Shown: positions 25,186 to 33,707, numbered from the stretch's first letter. The stretch: 64,000 bases of DNA from an uncultured Prevotellaceae bacterium (GCA_947165505.1 CAMVAT010000008.1:37167-101166); one strand, 5' to 3'. A program made the numbers and translations. The notes: generated by a model not told the origin, from the sequence alone.

Positions 25186-25995
25186 TCATTCATCTCGCGT
25201 CATCCGTCTTTCGGTTTCACGTTGTTTGATGAACGCTTTTTTGTATCTGTAACTTCGGAAGAAGCAGAAGTTATAACCTACTGTAAAAGAGCGGGTGTAT
25301 GCTTCGATGCCGCCGGACAACTGAAAGGCGGGTATGAGACTTTGGGTGTATGTGACAGTGAACGGCCCGGCATTGGCCATCACATGCCAGTTGATGCCCA
25401 AAGGGGGCACGTGTATTCGTGGGCGGTCTGTCTTTCCTTCTGCATCGCGATACTCATGTCGCCCCCCCCACATCCTGATTTCGAACGAGGGACCCGTTTG
25501 TATCGAGAAAAGGCGGTTGCTCGTTTGGATGCCAGCCAAGACGGGTATGCGAATCATTTGGTAATAGATGTTGCTCGACCGCAAGGGCTCAACGGCAGGC
25601 TCAAATGCGATGTCGTCGCCACGGCGATGGGGCATGTAATGACGGTCAAGGTTGATTACATGAGCCACAAACTGTAGTGAAGTGCTGATGCCTGCTATCC
25701 CGCGGTAGAGGTTCTTGCTGACTTGAAATAATGTAATACCTATTTCATATTGTCTCATGATCCCCTCCTTGAGATGCAAGTCCTTATTCTCGCTTCCGAA
25801 GATGCCGTCTCGCACACTGACATCGCCTAACCAGATTTGAGGAATGGGTGGGTCGTAGTAGATGCTGTCTATAATACCTTCAGGCCCGGCCCAGAGGTCA
25901 GCATACCAACAGAACATCGGATTGTGCAGCCTTATCTGTGGCAGTACAGATAGACTGAAAAGGGGGAATAGTAGTAGGAAAATGTTTCTTTTCAT
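25186..25995 (-). CDS. Outer-membrane beta-barrel protein, unknown function
   Basis: A 269-residue protein with a Sec signal peptide (MKRNIFLLLFPLFSLSVLPQ). The rest alternates strands typical of small outer-membrane barrels (YYQMIRIPVLAGIQTSN, FSIQTGPSFEIRMWGG, FTVTYTQSLIPAFQLSGG, FTVGYNFCFFRSY). It ends in a charged extension rather than an aromatic residue. ATG 25995 was chosen because it begins the signal peptide; the longer open frame upstream is not signal-like. It heads the three-gene operon with the two DUF3857-like genes, which suggests one envelope system. Confidence 0.68.
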   Translation of the reverse strand: MKRNIFLLLFPLFSLSVLPQIRLHNPMFCWYADLWAGPEGIIDSIYYDPPIPQIWLGDVSVRDGIFGSENKDLHLKEGIMRQYEIGITLFQVSKNLYRGIAGISTSLQFVAHVINLDRHYMPHRRGDDIAFEPAVEPLRSSNIYYQMIRIPVLAGIQTSNRLFSIQTGPSFEIRMWGGRHEYRDAEGKTDRPRIHVPPLGINWHVMANAGPFTVTYTQSLIPAFQLSGGIEAYTRSFTVGYNFCFFRSYRYKKAFIKQRETERRMTRDE

Positions 25996-26100
25996 GTCTC
26001 TATGACCCGTCAGCCGTTGTTTTTCATTCATCATCAGGCTACTTTTTTGCAAAATAAAGTTTTTTCTTGCCCGTATGCCTCTCATTTCAATATTTTTCAT

Positions 26101-26108
26101 TACTTTTG
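26101..26108 (+). promoter_or_regulatory. -7 box of the subtilase gene
   Basis: TACTTTTG, 27 bases before ATG 26135. A minus-strand box (TACATTTG, 26128-26121) overlaps this region and could drive the divergent barrel gene. Confidence 0.45.
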
Positions 26109-26134
26109 TGCCTCTCAATGCAAATGTAATGGTC

Positions 26135-27529
26135 ATGATAAAGAAAATCCTGTTTCTGATGATGGCTCTCGTCGGCCTGCAGACGCTGTCTGACAAAGCC
26201 TTTGCCGGGAGCGATGTCTATCCCGGAGGAAAGTCGTATATGTACCGGCTGTACCTCACCGACAAAAACCATACCGAGTACACCATCGACCACCCAGAGG
26301 CCTTCCTCTCGAAAAAGGCCATTGAGCGCAGGAGAAAACAGCAGATAGCCATCGACGAGACCGACCTGCCGCTGCCCGACACCTATCTGAGGCAGATCGC
26401 CATCATGGGCGGACAGGTGGTAGGCAAAAGCAAGTGGAACAACACCGTGCTCATCAGGGTCGCAGAGCGGGCCACCGCCGAACACATGACCGACCTGCCC
26501 TTCGTGAGCCGTGTGCTCAAGGTGTGGGAGTCGCCCGACACGCTCTTACACAACCGCCGCGACAATATTCAGAAGACGCTCGGCGAGAAAGAACACCATG
26601 TGGGCAGCTACTACGGCGCTGCCGAACTGCAAATCACCATGCTCAACGGACAGGCGCTGCATGGAGCCGGATATAAGGGCAAAGGCATGACCATCGCTGT
26701 GCTCGACGGGGGATTCACCAACGTCAACCGTATTCCCGCACTCGCCAAGATCAAAGTGATCGGCACACGCAACTTCGTGGCCACGCTCTCCGACGATGTC
26801 TATGCCGAGCACGACCACGGCACCAGGGTGCTCTCGTGCATGGGCGCCTCAGAACCCGAATATATCGTGGGCTCGGCTCCCGAGGCTGCCTATTGGCTCA
26901 TCCGTGCCGAGGATGTATATACCGAGACACTTGCCGAGGAGGATTATTGGGCGGCGGCTGTCGAGTTTGCCGACTCCGTGGGGGCCGACGTGGTCAACAG
27001 TTCGCTGGGCTACCAAGACTTCGATGGCAACGAGGGCGACCATATCTACCGTGAACTCGACGGACACACGGCGCTCATCTCATGCACTGCGTCGATGATG
27101 GCCGACAAGGGGATGGTGCTCTGCAACAGCGCCGGCAATGATGGCATGGGCACATGGAAGAAAATCAATTTCCCGGCCGACGCCGACAATATACTGACAG
27201 TGGGCGCCGTCAACTCGATGCGCAAAAATGCGGCCTTCAGCAGCATCGGACCCAGCGCCGACGGGCGCGTCAAGCCCGATGTGATGTCGCTCGGCAGTCC
27301 CGCGGCGGTCATCAGCGGGCGTGGGGCCATCTCGTTCGACATGGGCACGTCCTTTGCCTCGCCCATCATGGCGGGCATGGTGGCATGTCTGTGGCAGGCG
27401 CGGCCCGAACTCACCGCCCGGCAGCTCATCCAACTGGTCAGAGAGTCATCCCACCAATACGACTACCCCGACAATATCTTTGGCTACGGCATCCCCGACT
27501 TCGAAAAAGCCATGAAGAGTGATAGATAG
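26135..27529 (+). CDS. Secreted S8 family serine protease (subtilase)
   Basis: A 464-residue exported protease. The signal peptide covers residues 1-24. A propeptide-like region runs to about 180. The catalytic domain has Asp191 (IAVLDGGF), His228 (EHDHGTRV), oxyanion Asn335 (NSAGND) and Ser406 (GTSFASPIMAG), so the triad is complete. No C-terminal sorting domain is visible, so it is probably periplasmic or surface-released. ATG 26135 was chosen because it starts the signal sequence; ATG 26129 is also possible. It is a single gene. Confidence 0.92.
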   Translation: MIKKILFLMMALVGLQTLSDKAFAGSDVYPGGKSYMYRLYLTDKNHTEYTIDHPEAFLSKKAIERRRKQQIAIDETDLPLPDTYLRQIAIMGGQVVGKSKWNNTVLIRVAERATAEHMTDLPFVSRVLKVWESPDTLLHNRRDNIQKTLGEKEHHVGSYYGAAELQITMLNGQALHGAGYKGKGMTIAVLDGGFTNVNRIPALAKIKVIGTRNFVATLSDDVYAEHDHGTRVLSCMGASEPEYIVGSAPEAAYWLIRAEDVYTETLAEEDYWAAAVEFADSVGADVVNSSLGYQDFDGNEGDHIYRELDGHTALISCTASMMADKGMVLCNSAGNDGMGTWKKINFPADADNILTVGAVNSMRKNAAFSSIGPSADGRVKPDVMSLGSPAAVISGRGAISFDMGTSFASPIMAGMVACLWQARPELTARQLIQLVRESSHQYDYPDNIFGYGIPDFEKAMKSDR

Positions 27530-27573
27530 CAGACCCACCCCCTCACCCCTCCCTTGTGGGGAGGGGAGTGATG
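27530..27573. repeat. GC-rich palindromic repeat
   Basis: CACCCCCTCACCCCTCCCTTGTGGGG-AGGGGAG, between the subtilase and xseA. It is the only content of the 106-base gap. Confidence 0.8.
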
Positions 27574-27635
27574 CCCTCCCTCTTCTCCGTCCCGTATGCT
27601 GCTGTGTCTCAGCAGCCCTATAAATACATAATAAA

Positions 27636-28994
27636 GTGAAAAAATATTCCCTCTACGACCTCAACCGCATGGTGGCCGAGGCCATCGAGACGGCGCTGCC
27701 GGGTGAGTACTGGGTCGAGGCCGAACTGTCTGAGGCTCGCGTCTATGGCGGACACTGCTATATGGAACTCATCCAGAAGGCGCCGCGCACCAACACCCCC
27801 ATCGCCAAAGCATCGGCCAAATGCTGGCGAAGCACATGGGCGGTGATACACCCCCATTTCGAGCGCGTCACGGGGCAGCAGCTGCATGCCGGCATGAAGG
27901 TGCTCCTGCTCGTCGCACCACAGTTTCACGAGAACTATGGCTTCTCATGGATTGTGCAAGACATCGACCCCGCCTACACCATGGGCGACATGGCCCGCAA
28001 ACGACAAGAGATCATACGCATCCTCACCGACGAGGGGGTGCTCACACTCAACAAAGAACTCACGCTGCCGCTCTTCGCCAACCGCATCGCCGTCATCTCC
28101 AGTGCCAATGCCGCGGGCTACGGCGACTTCTGCAACCAACTCTCCGACAATGAATACGGGTTCGTGTTCCACACGCAGCTCTTCCCCTCTATCATGCAGG
28201 GCGAAGGGGTGGAGCAGGGCATCATCGCCGCTCTCAACGCCATCAACGAGCGTGTCGGCGAGTTCGACTGCGTGGTTATCGCGCGGGGTGGGGGAGCCAC
28301 CAGCGACCTCTCGGGATTTGACACCCTCGACCTGGCCCGCAACGTGGCCAACTTCCCCCTGCCTGTCATCACCGGCATCGGGCACGACCGCGACGAGAGC
28401 GTCTTAGACATGATCTCGCACACGCGGGTGAAGACACCGACGGCGGCAGCTGCCTTCCTCATCGACCACCTCCGACAGGTGCTCGACCGCATCGACTCGG
28501 CGGCGCAGCGCATCACCCGCACCGTGGGCCGGCGCATGGAGTATGAACGGGTGCGTCTGGCACGGCTCTCGCAACAGATACCCACCCTCTTCTCTGTGGT
28601 CAAGACACGGCACGAAGGTCGTGTGGCGCAACTCTACACACGTCTGGCATCAGCGGTAGCCCGGCGCATCGACGGTTCCCGGCACCAGATAGACAGGCTC
28701 GCCATCCGCATACCACCAGCCTTGGAGCGTACCCTGACGCGCGAGCAGCACCGCCTTGAGATGCTCTCACAGCGCACCAGCGCGCTCGACCCCCAGCGGG
28801 TGCTCGACCGCGGCTACAGCATCACCACCCACAACGGCCATGCCGTGCGCGACCCCGCCCAACTGCATCCCGGCGACGTCATCGAGACCCGTGTCCAAAA
28901 GGGCACCATCCACTCGCGCATATTAGAAAGCCCCCTCCCCGTCCCTCCCCGAGGGAAAGCCCCCTCCCCGACCCTCCCCGAGGGGAGGGAGTAG
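27636..28994 (+). CDS. xseA: Exodeoxyribonuclease VII large subunit
   Basis: A 452-residue catalytic subunit of exonuclease VII, which degrades single-stranded DNA with the small subunit XseB. The N-terminal OB-fold domain covers about residues 1-105 (YWVEAELSEARVYGGHCYMEL). The nuclease domain follows with RIAVISSANAAGYGDFCNQL, VVIARGGGATSDLSGFD and ITGIGHDRDESVLDMISHTR, then a long helical region (LRQVLDRIDSAAQRI to about 400). The start is GTG at 27636; no nearby ATG is in frame. The last ~20 residues (SPLPVPPRGKAPSPTLPEGRE) are encoded by two GC-rich palindromic repeats. xseB follows after 163 bases. Confidence 0.92.
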   Translation: MKKYSLYDLNRMVAEAIETALPGEYWVEAELSEARVYGGHCYMELIQKAPRTNTPIAKASAKCWRSTWAVIHPHFERVTGQQLHAGMKVLLLVAPQFHENYGFSWIVQDIDPAYTMGDMARKRQEIIRILTDEGVLTLNKELTLPLFANRIAVISSANAAGYGDFCNQLSDNEYGFVFHTQLFPSIMQGEGVEQGIIAALNAINERVGEFDCVVIARGGGATSDLSGFDTLDLARNVANFPLPVITGIGHDRDESVLDMISHTRVKTPTAAAAFLIDHLRQVLDRIDSAAQRITRTVGRRMEYERVRLARLSQQIPTLFSVVKTRHEGRVAQLYTRLASAVARRIDGSRHQIDRLAIRIPPALERTLTREQHRLEMLSQRTSALDPQRVLDRGYSITTHNGHAVRDPAQLHPGDVIETRVQKGTIHSRILESPLPVPPRGKAPSPTLPEGRE

Positions 28995-28997
28995 TTA
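28930..28997. repeat. Two GC-rich palindromic repeats forming the XseA tail
   Basis: AGCCCCCTCCCCGTCCCTCC and AGCCCCCTCCCCGACCCTCC in tandem, each followed by a CCGAGGG arm. They are read in frame at the 3' end of xseA and carry its stop codon. Confidence 0.88.
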
Positions 28998-29078
28998 GCA
29001 CGACGATTGGGAGGGATAAACATTGAACATTTAACTATATGATTAGCACTCCTACCCTTTTATCATGCTTGGCGTGGT

Positions 29079-29121
29079 AATTACTCCCCTCCCTACAAGG
29101 GAGGGGTCGGGGGGTGGGTCT
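29079..29121. repeat. GC-rich palindromic repeat between xseA and xseB
   Basis: TTACTCCCCTCCCTACAAGG-GAGGGGTCGGGGGGTGGGTCT. The surrounding 28995-29157 holds nothing else recognisable. Confidence 0.8.
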
Positions 29122-29157
29122 GCCTGCAAGCCCCCTCAAACATCAAAAACCAACCCT

Positions 29158-29340
29158 ATGAAATACGAAGAAGCCCTCAAAGAGTTAGAAACCATCGTCC
29201 GTAAAATGGAGAACGACGAACTCGACATCGACACCTTGAGCGAACAGCTCAAGCGTGCCCAGCAGCTCATTAAACTCTGTAAAGACAAGCTCACCAAGAC
29301 CGACGACGAAATCAAAAAAATACTCGACGCCCCAGAGTAG
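29158..29340 (+). CDS. xseB: Exodeoxyribonuclease VII small subunit
   Basis: A 60-residue subunit that coats the helical stalk of XseA. It contains the family core: MKYEEALKELETIVRKMEND, DIDTLSEQLKRAQQLIKLC and a lysine-rich C-terminal coil (KDKLTKTDDEIKKIL). ATG 29158 gives the usual family length; the open frame runs further upstream into repeat sequence and was not used. It follows xseA on the same strand, separated by a palindromic repeat. Confidence 0.92.
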   Translation: MKYEEALKELETIVRKMENDELDIDTLSEQLKRAQQLIKLCKDKLTKTDDEIKKILDAPE

Positions 29341-29374
29341 CCGCCCGTGTCCCCATGACCCGCTTCCCATTCTT

Positions 29375-29487
29375 CTCGATCGTCGTGCTAACTACTCCCT
29401 CCCCTCGGGGAGGGTCGGGGAGGGGGCTTTCCCTCGGGGAGGGTCGGGGAGGGGGCTTTCCCTCGGGGAGGGTCGGGGAGGGGGCTT
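29375..29487. repeat. Three tandem GC-rich palindromic repeats
   Basis: After CGATCGTCGTGCTAACTACT come three near-identical units of CCCTCGGGGAGGGTCGGGG + AGGGGGCTTT. This is the densest array of the family in the window. Confidence 0.9.
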
Positions 29488-29506
29488 TAAAATTTTTTCT
29501 TCCCAT

Positions 29507-29540
29507 TTTGTTCGTTTGTCGATATTTTTCACTAACTTTG
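29507..29540 (+). promoter_or_regulatory. Probable ilvE promoter
   Basis: TTTG at 29507-29510 and TAACTTTG at 29533-29540, spaced by 22 bases (a little long). The leader to ilvE is about 100 bases. Confidence 0.5.
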
Positions 29541-29647
29541 TCGCCCGTTAATATATTAACCATAGTAGATGGCTGCAAATGGCGGGAAACGATGCCCCAA
29601 CGACACCGCGCCCCGGCGGCTCACCTGCTAATAAAATATTTGTCATT

Positions 29648-30664
29648 ATGAAAAACTTAGATTGGGCAAAATTGTCTTTCGGTTACAGAAAAACGGATTA
29701 CAACGTGCGTTGCTACTACCGCGACGGCAAATGGGGAGAGATTGAGGTGTCTTCAGAAGAGTACCTCAACCTGCACATGGCGGCCACCTGCCTGCACTAC
29801 GGACAGGAAGCCTTCGAGGGACTCAAAGCCTACCGCTGTCCCGACGGCAAGGTACGTGTGTTCCGCATGGACGAAAACGCTGCGCGCCTGCAAAGCACCT
29901 GCCGCGGCATCATGATGCCAGAGGTGCCCACAGAGCTCTTCGAAGAGATGGTCACCAAGGTGGTGCGCCTCAACCAAGAGTGGATACCCACCTACGAGAG
30001 CGGAGCCACACTCTACATACGGCCCCTGCTCATCGGCACCAGCGCACAGGTGGGCGTGCACCCCGCCAGCGAATATCTCTTCCTCATCTTCGTCACACCC
30101 GTAGGACCTTACTTCAAGGGCGGTTTCTCTACCAACCCCTACGTCATCATACGCGACTACGACCGCTCGGCTCCCCTCGGCACAGGTAAATATAAGGTGG
30201 GTGGCAACTATGCCGCGTCGCTCTTCGCCAACAACCTGGCCCACGAGAAAGGCTACGCCTGCGAGTTCTACCTCGACGCCAAAGAGAAGAAATACATGGA
30301 CGAGTGCGGTGCCGCCAACTTCTTCGGCATCAAAGACAACACCTACGTCACACCCAAGTCCACCTCTATCCTGCCCAGCATCACCAACAAGAGCCTCATG
30401 CAACTGGCCGAGGACCTCGGACTGAAGGTGGAGCGCCGTCCCATCCCCGAAGAGGAGCTCGACACCTTCGACGAGGCGGGTGCATGCGGCACTGCGGCTG
30501 TCATCTCGCCCATCTCCTATATCGACGACCTCGACACCGGCAAGCGTTACAACTTCGGCGCTGAGCCCGGACCCATCTCCCAAAAACTCTACGACACACT
30601 CCGTGGCATCCAGTACGGTACCATCGAGGATAAGCACGGGTGGACCAAAGTCATCATCGGATGA
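29648..30664 (+). CDS. ilvE: Branched-chain amino acid aminotransferase
   Basis: A 338-residue fold type IV PLP enzyme that exchanges amino groups between glutamate and the keto acids of Leu, Ile and Val. The PLP lysine is Lys183 in [10 protein letters not shown]. Other family parts are [31 protein letters not shown] and [12 protein letters not shown] 29648 gives the conserved N-terminus [20 protein letters not shown]; an in-frame ATG at 29579 would add a 23-residue extension not expected in the family. The stop overlaps the trmB start by four bases. Confidence 0.95.
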   Translation: MKNLDWAKLSFGYRKTDYNVRCYYRDGKWGEIEVSSEEYLNLHMAATCLHYGQEAFEGLKAYRCPDGKVRVFRMDENAARLQSTCRGIMMPEVPTELFEEMVTKVVRLNQEWIPTYESGATLYIRPLLIGTSAQVGVHPASEYLFLIFVTPVGPYFKGGFSTNPYVIIRDYDRSAPLGTGKYKVGGNYAASLFANNLAHEKGYACEFYLDAKEKKYMDECGAANFFGIKDNTYVTPKSTSILPSITNKSLMQLAEDLGLKVERRPIPEEELDTFDEAGACGTAAVISPISYIDDLDTGKRYNFGAEPGPISQKLYDTLRGIQYGTIEDKHGWTKVIIG

Positions 30665-31431
30665 GTAAAGGTAAATTGCAGAAATTCGCCGACCTGGCGA
30701 CCTATAAAAACGTGTTTCAGTACCCTTTCTCGGTACTGGAACACGTTGATTTCGATATGCGCGGACAGTGGCGCCAACAGTATTTTCACAACGACCATCC
30801 CATCGTGCTCGAACTGGGCTGCGGCAAGGGCGAATATACCATCGGTCTGGCACGCCTCTTCCCCGACATCAATTTCATCGGCGTCGATATCAAGGGGGCG
30901 CGGCTGTGGAGCGGTGCCACCGAGGCGTTGCGCGACGGACTCGACAATGTGGCCTTTCTGCGCACCAACATCGAGGTCATCGACCGCTTCTTCGCGCCCG
31001 GCGAGGTGCAGGAGATATGGCTCACCTTCAGCGACCCGCAGATGAAGAACCCCCGCAAGCGCCTCACCAGCACTTTCTTTCTGGAGCGCTACCGTCATTT
31101 CCTCATCGACGGAGGCGTCATCCATGTCAAGACCGACTCGCACTTCCTCTTCACCTATACCACGCTCTTGGTCGAGAAAAACCAGTTGCCCCTGCTCTTC
31201 CGCACCGACGACCTCTATCACACCGAGGGCATCGACGACGACACCCGTCGCATCCTCTCCATCCAGACCTATTACGAAGGACAGTGGATCGCGCGCGGGT
31301 TGAACATCAAATACATGAAATTCCGTCTGCCTCAGGCCGGCGTACTCGAAGAGACCGACCAGGAGATCGAGACCGACGATTACCGCAGTTACAAACGCTT
31401 CTCACGCAGCCCCGTGCAGAAGAGGGTTTAG
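30661..31431 (+). CDS. trmB: tRNA (guanine-N7-)-methyltransferase
   Basis: A 256-residue SAM-dependent enzyme that methylates G46 of tRNA. It holds the SAM motif [14 protein letters not shown], the second motif [12 protein letters not shown] and the family signature [18 protein letters not shown]. The Cys/Asp/Pro pattern and C-terminal RSPVQKRV fit Bacteroidota TrmB. It is coupled to ilvE by a four-base overlap. After it comes repeat DNA only. Confidence 0.94.
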   Translation: MSKGKLQKFADLATYKNVFQYPFSVLEHVDFDMRGQWRQQYFHNDHPIVLELGCGKGEYTIGLARLFPDINFIGVDIKGARLWSGATEALRDGLDNVAFLRTNIEVIDRFFAPGEVQEIWLTFSDPQMKNPRKRLTSTFFLERYRHFLIDGGVIHVKTDSHFLFTYTTLLVEKNQLPLLFRTDDLYHTEGIDDDTRRILSIQTYYEGQWIARGLNIKYMKFRLPQAGVLEETDQEIETDDYRSYKRFSRSPVQKRV

Positions 31432-31733
31432 GGTTGAGGGTTTAGGATTGAGGGTTGAGTGTTCTTACACGGTTTAGGGTTTAGGGTTCTTGTCATATCT
31501 CCTGCCCCTTGCTCCTTGCCCCCCGCCCCAAAACAACCCTTCGTTCGGGTGGATTTGCAATCCACCCGCTTCGAGAAAGCGGAACCAGCGGTCGGCGGCC
31601 GAAGGGGAAGCCAATTGTAATCCGCCAAAGATATTTTTTCGCATTGCAAATGCTGATACTCCCTGCGTCGGGATTGCAAATCCCGACGAACGGGCGAACG
31701 GGCGAACGGGTGGCCAGTGGGCGTATGTCCATG
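31432..31733. repeat. Repeat-only intergenic region after trmB
   Basis: Holds GGGTTTAGGATTGAGGG-type units (31432-31490), a CCTGCCCCTTGC unit (31500-31530) and two perfect 21-bp palindromes centred on GATTTGCAATC: 31547-31567 and 31667-31687. Between them are a hairpin CCGCTT...AAGCGG (31566-31582) and three GAACGGGC units (31687-31712). Confidence 0.75.
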
Positions 31734-31882
31734 CTGTAGGGGCGGGTCACCGTGCCCGCCCGCACGAGCGAAGCGAGTTCCCCTTACCCTCGATGTAGGG
31801 ACAGGGCGTGCCCTGTCCGCCATTCATCTCAAATGCCGTGCTAACTACTCCCTCCCCTCGGGGAGGGCTGGGGAGAGGGCTC
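31734..31882 (+). repeat. Composite repeat (B - C - A), second copy
   Basis: Same series as 18541-18691: GTAGGGGCGGGTCACCGTG, ACGAGCGAAGCGAGTTCCCC, GTAGGGACAGGGCGTGCCCTG, CCGTGCTAACTACTCCCTCC and the palindrome. Order and orientation are identical. Confidence 0.88.
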
Positions 31883-31883
31883 A

Positions 31884-31928
31884 AAACAACGCTCGGGGGC
31901 GCATAGGATGCGCCCCCGAGTGTTGTTT
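31884..31928 (-). terminator. Long hairpin terminator of the RNase E/G gene
   Basis: CTCGGGGGCGCAT and ATGCGCCCCCGAG make a perfect 13-bp stem around a 3-base AGG loop; flanking AACAAC/GTTGTT extends the pairing to about 21 bp. It lies immediately after the stop codon and ends in GTTGTTTTG on the minus strand. Confidence 0.8.
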
Positions 31929-33501
31929 ACTTCGTCTCTATCTCTTCCTTCATGTCGATGAACTGCTTTTTTGAATCGTAAAATTCGTATTGCAAGAAAG
32001 CCATCTTCTGTGAGGGAATCACATGAACACCAAAACCATACTTAAACTGCCATTTGCGCTTCAGCGACACAAGGCCCTGATTGATATAGGCAGCCACGTA
32101 GGGATGCACGTGCAAATAGAAACTCTTGACACCAATCTTATTGACTAAGTGATCAATTTTACTCTCTAACTGGTCGGTAAATAAAATGCTCGACCGTATC
32201 GTTCCTTTACCAAAACAAGTAGGACAGGTCTCTTCTACCATCACGTCCATGGCGGGACGTACACGCTGGCGCGTGATCTGCATCAGACCGAACTTGCTCA
32301 GAGGCAGAATGTTATGACGGGCGCGGTCTTTCTGCATGTTCTTGCACATGCGCTCGTACAACATCTGTCGGTCTTCCGCCAGATTCATGTCGATGAAGTC
32401 AATCACGATGATACCACCCATGTCGCGCAGACGAAGCTGACGCGCTATCTCATCGGCGGCACCCAGATTCACTTGCAGCGCATTCGCCTCCTGGCCGTTG
32501 GCCGAACGGGTACGGTTGCCGCTGTTCACATCCACCACGTGCAGCGCCTCGGTATGCTCGATAATCAGATAGGCACCATGCTTGTAATTGACGGTCTTGC
32601 CGAAACTCGACTTCAACTGTTTTGTCACGTTGAAATTGTCGAAGATGGGCACCGTGCCCGTGTACTTCTTCACGATGTTAGCCTTCTCGGGGGCTATCAG
32701 TGTCACATAATGTTTCACTTCCTCGCATACGGCGTCATCGTTCACGTAGATGTTCTCGTAAGAGGGATTAAACAGGTCGCGTAGCATCGCTACGGTCCTG
32801 CCTGTCTCCTCAAATACCAGCTGCGGGCGGGTTTGTGTCTTCTGCACTTTTGTGATGGCGTCGTCCCAGCGCTTCAGCAATACTTTCAACTCACTGTCCA
32901 ATTCGGCCACACGCTTACCCTCGGCCGAGGTGCGCACGATGACGCCGAAGTTCTTGGGGCGGATGCTCTGGATGAGTTGCTTGAGCCGGGCACGCTCTTC
33001 ACCGCTTTTGATTTTAGATGATACAGAAACTTTATCATGGAATGGCATGAGGACGATGTAGCGCCCCGCAAAGCTCAATTCACACGTTAGCCGTGGCCCT
33101 TTGGTCGAGATGGGCTCTTTTACAATCTGCACCAGCACCTCCTGACCCAGACTCAGTGTCGTAGCCACACTGCCGTCTTTCTTTAGGTCGGGCAGGCGTG
33201 ATGCCTTCGAAATAGGATAAAGTTTCTTCCTGTCGCTTTGTACCTGTTTCAGGTATTTGGCGTATGAGTCAAATTGGTTCCCTAAGTCAAGATAGTGAAG
33301 AAAGGCGTCGCGCTCAAATCCAACATCCACAAAGCAGGCATTCAATCCTGGCATCAGTTTTTTCACTTTTGCAATGTAGATGTTTCCAACAGAAAAAGAT
33401 GCCGACCGGGTTTCATTCTGATACTCTACCAGATTCTTGTCCTCCAGCAGAGCAATCGATATTTCTTTCGGTTTGACATCAATCACTACTTCGCTGGTCA
33501 T
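31927..33501 (-). CDS. rng: Ribonuclease E/G family protein
   Basis: A 524-residue endoribonuclease for rRNA maturation and mRNA decay. The S1-like domain lies near the N-terminus (GNIYIAKVKKLMPGLNACFVDVG, FLHYLDL). The DNase I-like catalytic core carries DVNSGN and IVIDFIDM, with the paired Asp that bind Mg2+. The zinc-link CPTCFGKG is present. No long C-terminal scaffold follows, so it is RNase G-like. ATG 33501 precedes TSEVVIDVKPKEISIALLED, matching the family; upstream in-frame starts lie in the terminator of the preceding gene. It ends in a very stable hairpin. Confidence 0.93.
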   Translation of the reverse strand: MTSEVVIDVKPKEISIALLEDKNLVEYQNETRSASFSVGNIYIAKVKKLMPGLNACFVDVGFERDAFLHYLDLGNQFDSYAKYLKQVQSDRKKLYPISKASRLPDLKKDGSVATTLSLGQEVLVQIVKEPISTKGPRLTCELSFAGRYIVLMPFHDKVSVSSKIKSGEERARLKQLIQSIRPKNFGVIVRTSAEGKRVAELDSELKVLLKRWDDAITKVQKTQTRPQLVFEETGRTVAMLRDLFNPSYENIYVNDDAVCEEVKHYVTLIAPEKANIVKKYTGTVPIFDNFNVTKQLKSSFGKTVNYKHGAYLIIEHTEALHVVDVNSGNRTRSANGQEANALQVNLGAADEIARQLRLRDMGGIIVIDFIDMNLAEDRQMLYERMCKNMQKDRARHNILPLSKFGLMQITRQRVRPAMDVMVEETCPTCFGKGTIRSSILFTDQLESKIDHLVNKIGVKSFYLHVHPYVAAYINQGLVSLKRKWQFKYGFGVHVIPSQKMAFLQYEFYDSKKQFIDMKEEIETK

Positions 33502-33538
33502 AGCTCTTTCTTGTTTACACTGTGTTGAATGAAGGTTA

Positions 33539-33590
33539 CCAAAAAGGCATGTCTGGTCTCTTCCTCGCCCGGATGTGTCAGACATGCCTT
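33539..33590 (-). terminator. Terminator of the bL38/HU transcript
   Basis: AAGGCATGTCTG (33544-33555) pairs perfectly with CAGACATGCCTT (33579-33590), a 12-bp stem; on the minus strand it is followed by TTTTTGG. Confidence 0.85.
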
Positions 33591-33617
33591 CAGCCGAACA
33601 GGCCGGAGAGCAACGGT

Positions 33618-33707
33618 TTACTTGCTCTTATGTCTGTTCTTTCTCAGTCTCTTTTTACGTTTGTGAGTAGCCATCTTGTGGCCCTTTTTCTTTTTTCCGT
33701 TTGGCAT
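33618..33707 (-). CDS. Ribosomal protein bL38-like (29 residues)
   Basis: A 29-residue, extremely basic protein reading MPNGKKKKGHKMATHK followed by RKKRLRKNRHKSK. It matches the tiny large-subunit protein reported from Bacteroidia ribosomes as bL38; this family naming is from memory of the published Flavobacterium ribosome structure. Two thirds of residues are Lys, Arg or His. It is too short for usual gene finders. It lies between the HU gene (58 bases upstream) and the RNase E/G gene, followed by a strong terminator, so it is probably made from the HU transcript or its own promoter. Confidence 0.8.
   Translation of the reverse strand: MPNGKKKKGHKMATHKRKKRLRKNRHKSK

Noticed and set aside
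29375..29487. Three evenly spaced palindromic repeats that might suggest a CRISPR array.
   Set aside because: Units are directly adjacent with no unique spacers, are GC-rich palindromes, and no cas gene is near.
29312..29578. Long open frame on the minus strand through the repeat array (PSPTLPEG-type text).
   Set aside because: It is translated repeat DNA only, with no start context, no homology and no neighbours on that strand.
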